A program made the translations under genes and the position numbers. The notes below the pieces were generated by a model, which saw only the letters and a program-made list of their open reading frames with translations, searched no databases and was not told where the DNA came from. A stretch of 21,767 nucleotides of DNA, taken from assembly GCA_008931825.1 (NCBI GenBank), contig QXVZ01019229.1, positions 1-21,767 of the forward strand, given 5' to 3'. Positions 1-21,767 of this stretch are shown one piece after another. The DNA is from Phallusia fumigata. Lineage: Eukaryota; Chordata; Ascidiacea; Phlebobranchia; Ascidiidae. The number at the start of each line of letters is the position of its first letter. The first letter of the stretch is position 1.

Positions 1-2542
<2,542 letters not shown>

Positions 2543-2560
2543 GTATGTGCTGCTGCAATA

Positions 2561-3595
2561 GTTATGGCTGCCCATCCGGAAGAGGACACATATTGTTTTC
2601 ACTCTGTTTGTTTTTTTTCCTTTGTTTTTTTTCCTTTTTTTTATTTTTTGTCCCCTGCAGCTTGTCCATGCACTTTTGTCATGAAATGTTTGATGGATTT
2701 GGATGAAACTTTTACAGCTGGTAGATATGGTCAAGGTGGTGTGTCATGAGTTTAATTTAACCCCGTAACCCCAGTGGTTACCCAGCTAGCCACCTAAAAA
2801 GGGTCAAATTACTAGTGATCCCCGAATTGAATAAAACCCGCTAGCCCCCTTAAAATGGGGCAAAGTGTTAGATGTTCTCAAAATAGGATGGAATTGTGGT
2901 GCAATATTTGATGTTTTTGTACTCTATAGCCCCAGCAGTTACCCCACTAAATCCCCCAAAATGAGGACAGTTTGTATAACATGTCATTGTGGTGCAATAA
3001 TTTATGTGTTTTACCCCATAGCCTGAGCTGCTACCCCACTAGGCCCCCAAAATGTGTCAAATAGTTAAACATTCTCTGAAGTGGATGAAAATGGAACATT
3101 TTGTATAACATATCATTGTGGTGCAGTAATTGATGTTCTTTCTAGAGCTTCAGCAGATACCGCACTAACCCCCTAAATGGGTCAAATTAATAAAAAATTT
3201 CTGAGTTAGATGAAATATAGACAGTTTGTATAACATGTCCTTATGGTGAATTTGTTGCTGTGTTTACCTTATAGCTCTGGCAGTTAACTTCCTAGCCTTT
3301 TAGAGTTTGTTGGTTGGGTCATAGTTAGTTATATTATTAATTCTGTCATTTCATTTTTTAATTTACATTAAATTAAAGAAAAAACATCNTGTTCTGTACA
3401 TACATTATAGTGAACCACAATTTCTACAACTTTGCATGTGTTGGGACCCATGCGTTTTTGCCTGCAGAAACGGGGGGGGGGGGGGGGGCTTAAGTAACTA
3501 TGGGACCCAATGCGAAACGGTCAATATATATGCATTTTTAAATAAGGTAATAGTGTACATGGAATGGCAGTATGGTGAAAGCCACCCTTCTAGTT
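2561..3595 (+). repeat. Dispersed repeat copy B, downstream of the last CPSF3 exon
   Basis: Second copy of the family at 1211-1990, in the same orientation: GACACATATTGTTTT head, T-rich tract, GGATTTGGATGAAACTTT segment, roughly four diverged copies of the 128-bp CCCC/GGGG module (about 2760, 2921, 3013, 3139, 3266), and the same tail ending CCACCCTTCTAGTTT. It is longer than copy A through extra, partly deleted modules. It contains an N at 3389 and a run of 17 G at 3472-3488 where copy A has an AT-rich stretch, so this part of the assembly is less trustworthy. CPSF3 exon 5 stays open into it for about 68 codons, to a TGA at 2747-2749. Confidence 0.85.
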
Positions 3596-4314
3596 TATTT
3601 TTACCTACTCTAAGAAAACATTACTGTATACTTGCTTTGTGTTTTACCAACCAAAGCTGAAGTGATGACCCCATTGTGTATGCACACTGTTGAGTATCAT
3701 ACAGCAATTTTTCCGTCTTCTATTCTTACAATATTTATTGATTGTGTGATAGCATGGTCCAGTGCAAAAAGTCCTACTGATCTGCACTTACTGAAGTTTG
3801 CTTTTAGGACTGAAACATGTCCACATTAAAATTTGCTCACCTTTTGTACAACAAAGCAGGCAGGTGGTTTGTCAGGGGGATTGCGTTCTGTGGAAAACGC
3901 AAACCAAACCTGAAACAAATTACCATTGGTGTCTATGTGATTCTAAAGTATTGTGGTAGTTTGAGTATTTGGAATTTTTGGAAGTTTGGAATTCAGTTTG
4001 GAAGACTTTACTTTTCAAATTCTTCAATTCATTTCTTGATGTCCCCTACCCACAGGACTATTATTTATTGCAAAATAAACCCCTTATTGCATTGCAAACA
4101 GATAGTAAAAGAAACAAGCTTAAAATGCAGCTTTTTTCTGAAAAATAAAACATGACAAACCTGAGATTGTTAACACATGATATAAGCTACATTAAGATGG
4201 TAATTGCATTCTATACCTTAGATGATGTGAATTATGCAGTAGTTGGTGATAGCATGTCTAGAACTGTGTTGTTTTCTGGCCCTTAAATTTTTTTGCTTTG
4301 TCAATTTTATTCAG
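3596..4314 (+). other. Non-coding stretch between CPSF3 and the phosphatase gene, function unseen
   Basis: No exon of either gene is recognisable. An unbroken frame at 3817-4155 (112 codons) has no familiar domain and no signal-peptide-like start. The 3' edge is the acceptor TTATTCAG at 4307-4314, whose downstream exon needs one codon base from an earlier exon, so the phosphatase gene must have an upstream exon not found here. I saw no clear promoter, polyadenylation site or terminator. Confidence 0.6.
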
Positions 4315-20721
<16,407 letters not shown>

Positions 20722-21605
20722 GTAAGTTCACCGGTTCAGTTTCACCATGCATGATGTGACATCGCGGGGTGGAATTTATAAAACCTCATTTCGGAATCTG
20801 ATTTAAACGTGTTTTTGTTATAACGGTTGAAGAAGCTGGCAGACAAGTTTCGATTTTTAAGTAAAATCCATACACTTGACTTCACAAACCTTGAAAGAAT
20901 CGCCGCTTTACGTCGCCGTGCTAGTTATACTTTATGGTATGTAGTCTGTACCCCGACACTGCTTGCTGAGTGCCAAGCGACTAAAAAGGATATTGCACAA
21001 GAAGAAAAAATCGGCACGCTAAGATACATGAAAATCGAAAGTAGAATGAACCGATTTTTATTTTGTTTTGGAATAAGACTTAGCCAACTAAAGACTACTG
21101 ACTTGCGTTTCCTTAAAAGTTGAAAATAAGTTTGTTTGTACATTGCACTTTAGCATGAACATCACATTTGACGTGTAGCACGATATGCGAGCAAGCACTT
21201 TGAATCGCAATTTGCATGTGAAGCGTTCGAACAAAGTAGGCATTTTTGATGCCGTAGTTAAGCACCGCCCGGACGGCCTGTTATTATCACAAGTGCTTGG
21301 AAACCACTTCGCCTAAACCCGTGCGGATCTGCAATGCTTTTCTCCCAACCCTTCAAGGTCATTTCGTGGCCAAGGTCGTTGTTATCCTGCCACTAATTAC
21401 TTGGAAGTTAAGAATGAGGTGCACCTTCGTTGTCATCCACTTGGTCCTTCTGCTCCATCGTGTGGTTACGCTTTCTTATACACTTAAAGATAGAACCTAA
21501 TGTTCTAGTTTAGATTTTCTACGTGCGTTTGCGCATAAAGTTTTGCTCTGGTAGGCGCCTGTTGCAATATTATGCAAAGTGTTCAAGCCTCAGCTTTTTC
21601 TATGT
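20722..21605 (+). other. RPTP intron continuing toward the right edge, no exon recognised
   Basis: No PTP motif (ATQGP, WPD, HCSAG) is seen. Frames at 20827-21123 on + and 20925-21143 on - overlap each other and show no recognisable domain. Confidence 0.7.
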
Positions 21606-21767
21606 CAGTGGTTCCCAACCTTTTTGTGGCAGCGTACCACTTTGAGATAACACACTGTCGTCGCCGCGTCCCGCGGAGAGTAATTTCGATCAGAAAATAT
21701 AAAGGCTGATTCACACCAGATGCGTCTACCGGTTGCGTTACGGTTTTTTGATCTCGCGGCAAGCAGC
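21606..21767 (+). mobile_element. hAT-like transposon left end, cut by the window edge
   Basis: CAGTGGTTCCCAACCTTTTT followed by GTGGCAGCGTACCAC is the familiar terminal sequence of non-autonomous hAT elements in animal genomes. From about 21704 the sequence changes to a GGCTGATTCACACCAGATGC theme that may be a second, nested repeat. The other end is beyond the window. Confidence 0.65.

Noticed and set aside
2543..2749. Open continuation of CPSF3 exon 5, including AAIVMAAHP that faintly recalls the CPSF-73 VVMASPG segment
   Set aside because: A standard donor GTATGT sits at 2543, and the rest of the frame is repeat copy B. The likeness is short and the following conserved residues are absent.
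3817..4155. 112-codon frame upstream of the first FN3 exon, considered as the phosphatase 5' exon
   Set aside because: No signal peptide at its start and no FN3 features. The TCAATTTTATTCAG acceptor downstream implies some other upstream exon.
20827..21143. Overlapping open frames on both strands after the last exon
   Set aside because: No PTP motifs and no recognisable domain; consistent with chance frames in an intron.

Overview
The window is animal genomic DNA: AT-rich, with two intron-containing genes on the + strand, short introns (57 bp upward) with ordinary GT/AG junctions, and interspersed repeats confined to introns and flanks. Intron size, dispersed repeats and signs of unmerged polymorphic haplotypes suggest an invertebrate, possibly an ascidian such as Ciona. 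The species is inference only.

Layout. (1) 1-2542 holds five consecutive exons of CPSF3 (CPSF-73), the endonuclease that cleaves pre-mRNA 3' ends. It enters from the left edge and stops after the exon ending ...KHISNLK; the C-terminal half is absent. (2) 2543-4314 contains a copy of a dispersed repeat, with one N and a 17-G run inside it, and no recognisable exon. (3) 4315-20721 holds about thirty exons of a large receptor-type protein tyrosine phosphatase: twelve fibronectin type III (FN3) domains, a membrane-proximal region with a furin-like RKRR site, one transmembrane helix, several tiny juxtamembrane exons, and the N-terminal part of the first phosphatase domain (KNRY and DYINANYI). The 5' end (signal peptide) and the catalytic Cys loop lie outside. 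The exon content fits an R3-like (PTPRB/PTPRJ-type) receptor. (4) 20722-21767 has no exon and ends in a hAT-like transposon terminus.

The main biological finding is a pair of adjacent, related exons (18251-18335 and 18451-18532) that both start in phase 2 and end in phase 0. Either can join the next exon, but joining both gives a frameshift and a stop. They look like mutually exclusive exons for the N-terminal edge of the phosphatase domain. They follow a run of frame-neutral micro-exons (30, 54 and 12 bp), so the cytoplasmic juxtamembrane segment could be varied combinatorially.

Cautions: FN3 domain 9 has an in-frame TAA. Two N positions (19874, 20431) each separate near-identical direct repeats, which looks like both haplotypes being kept in the assembly. 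The abrupt CPSF3-to-phosphatase transition is spanned by a repeat containing an N, so a misjoin is possible. The window shows no bacterial, viral or CRISPR features.
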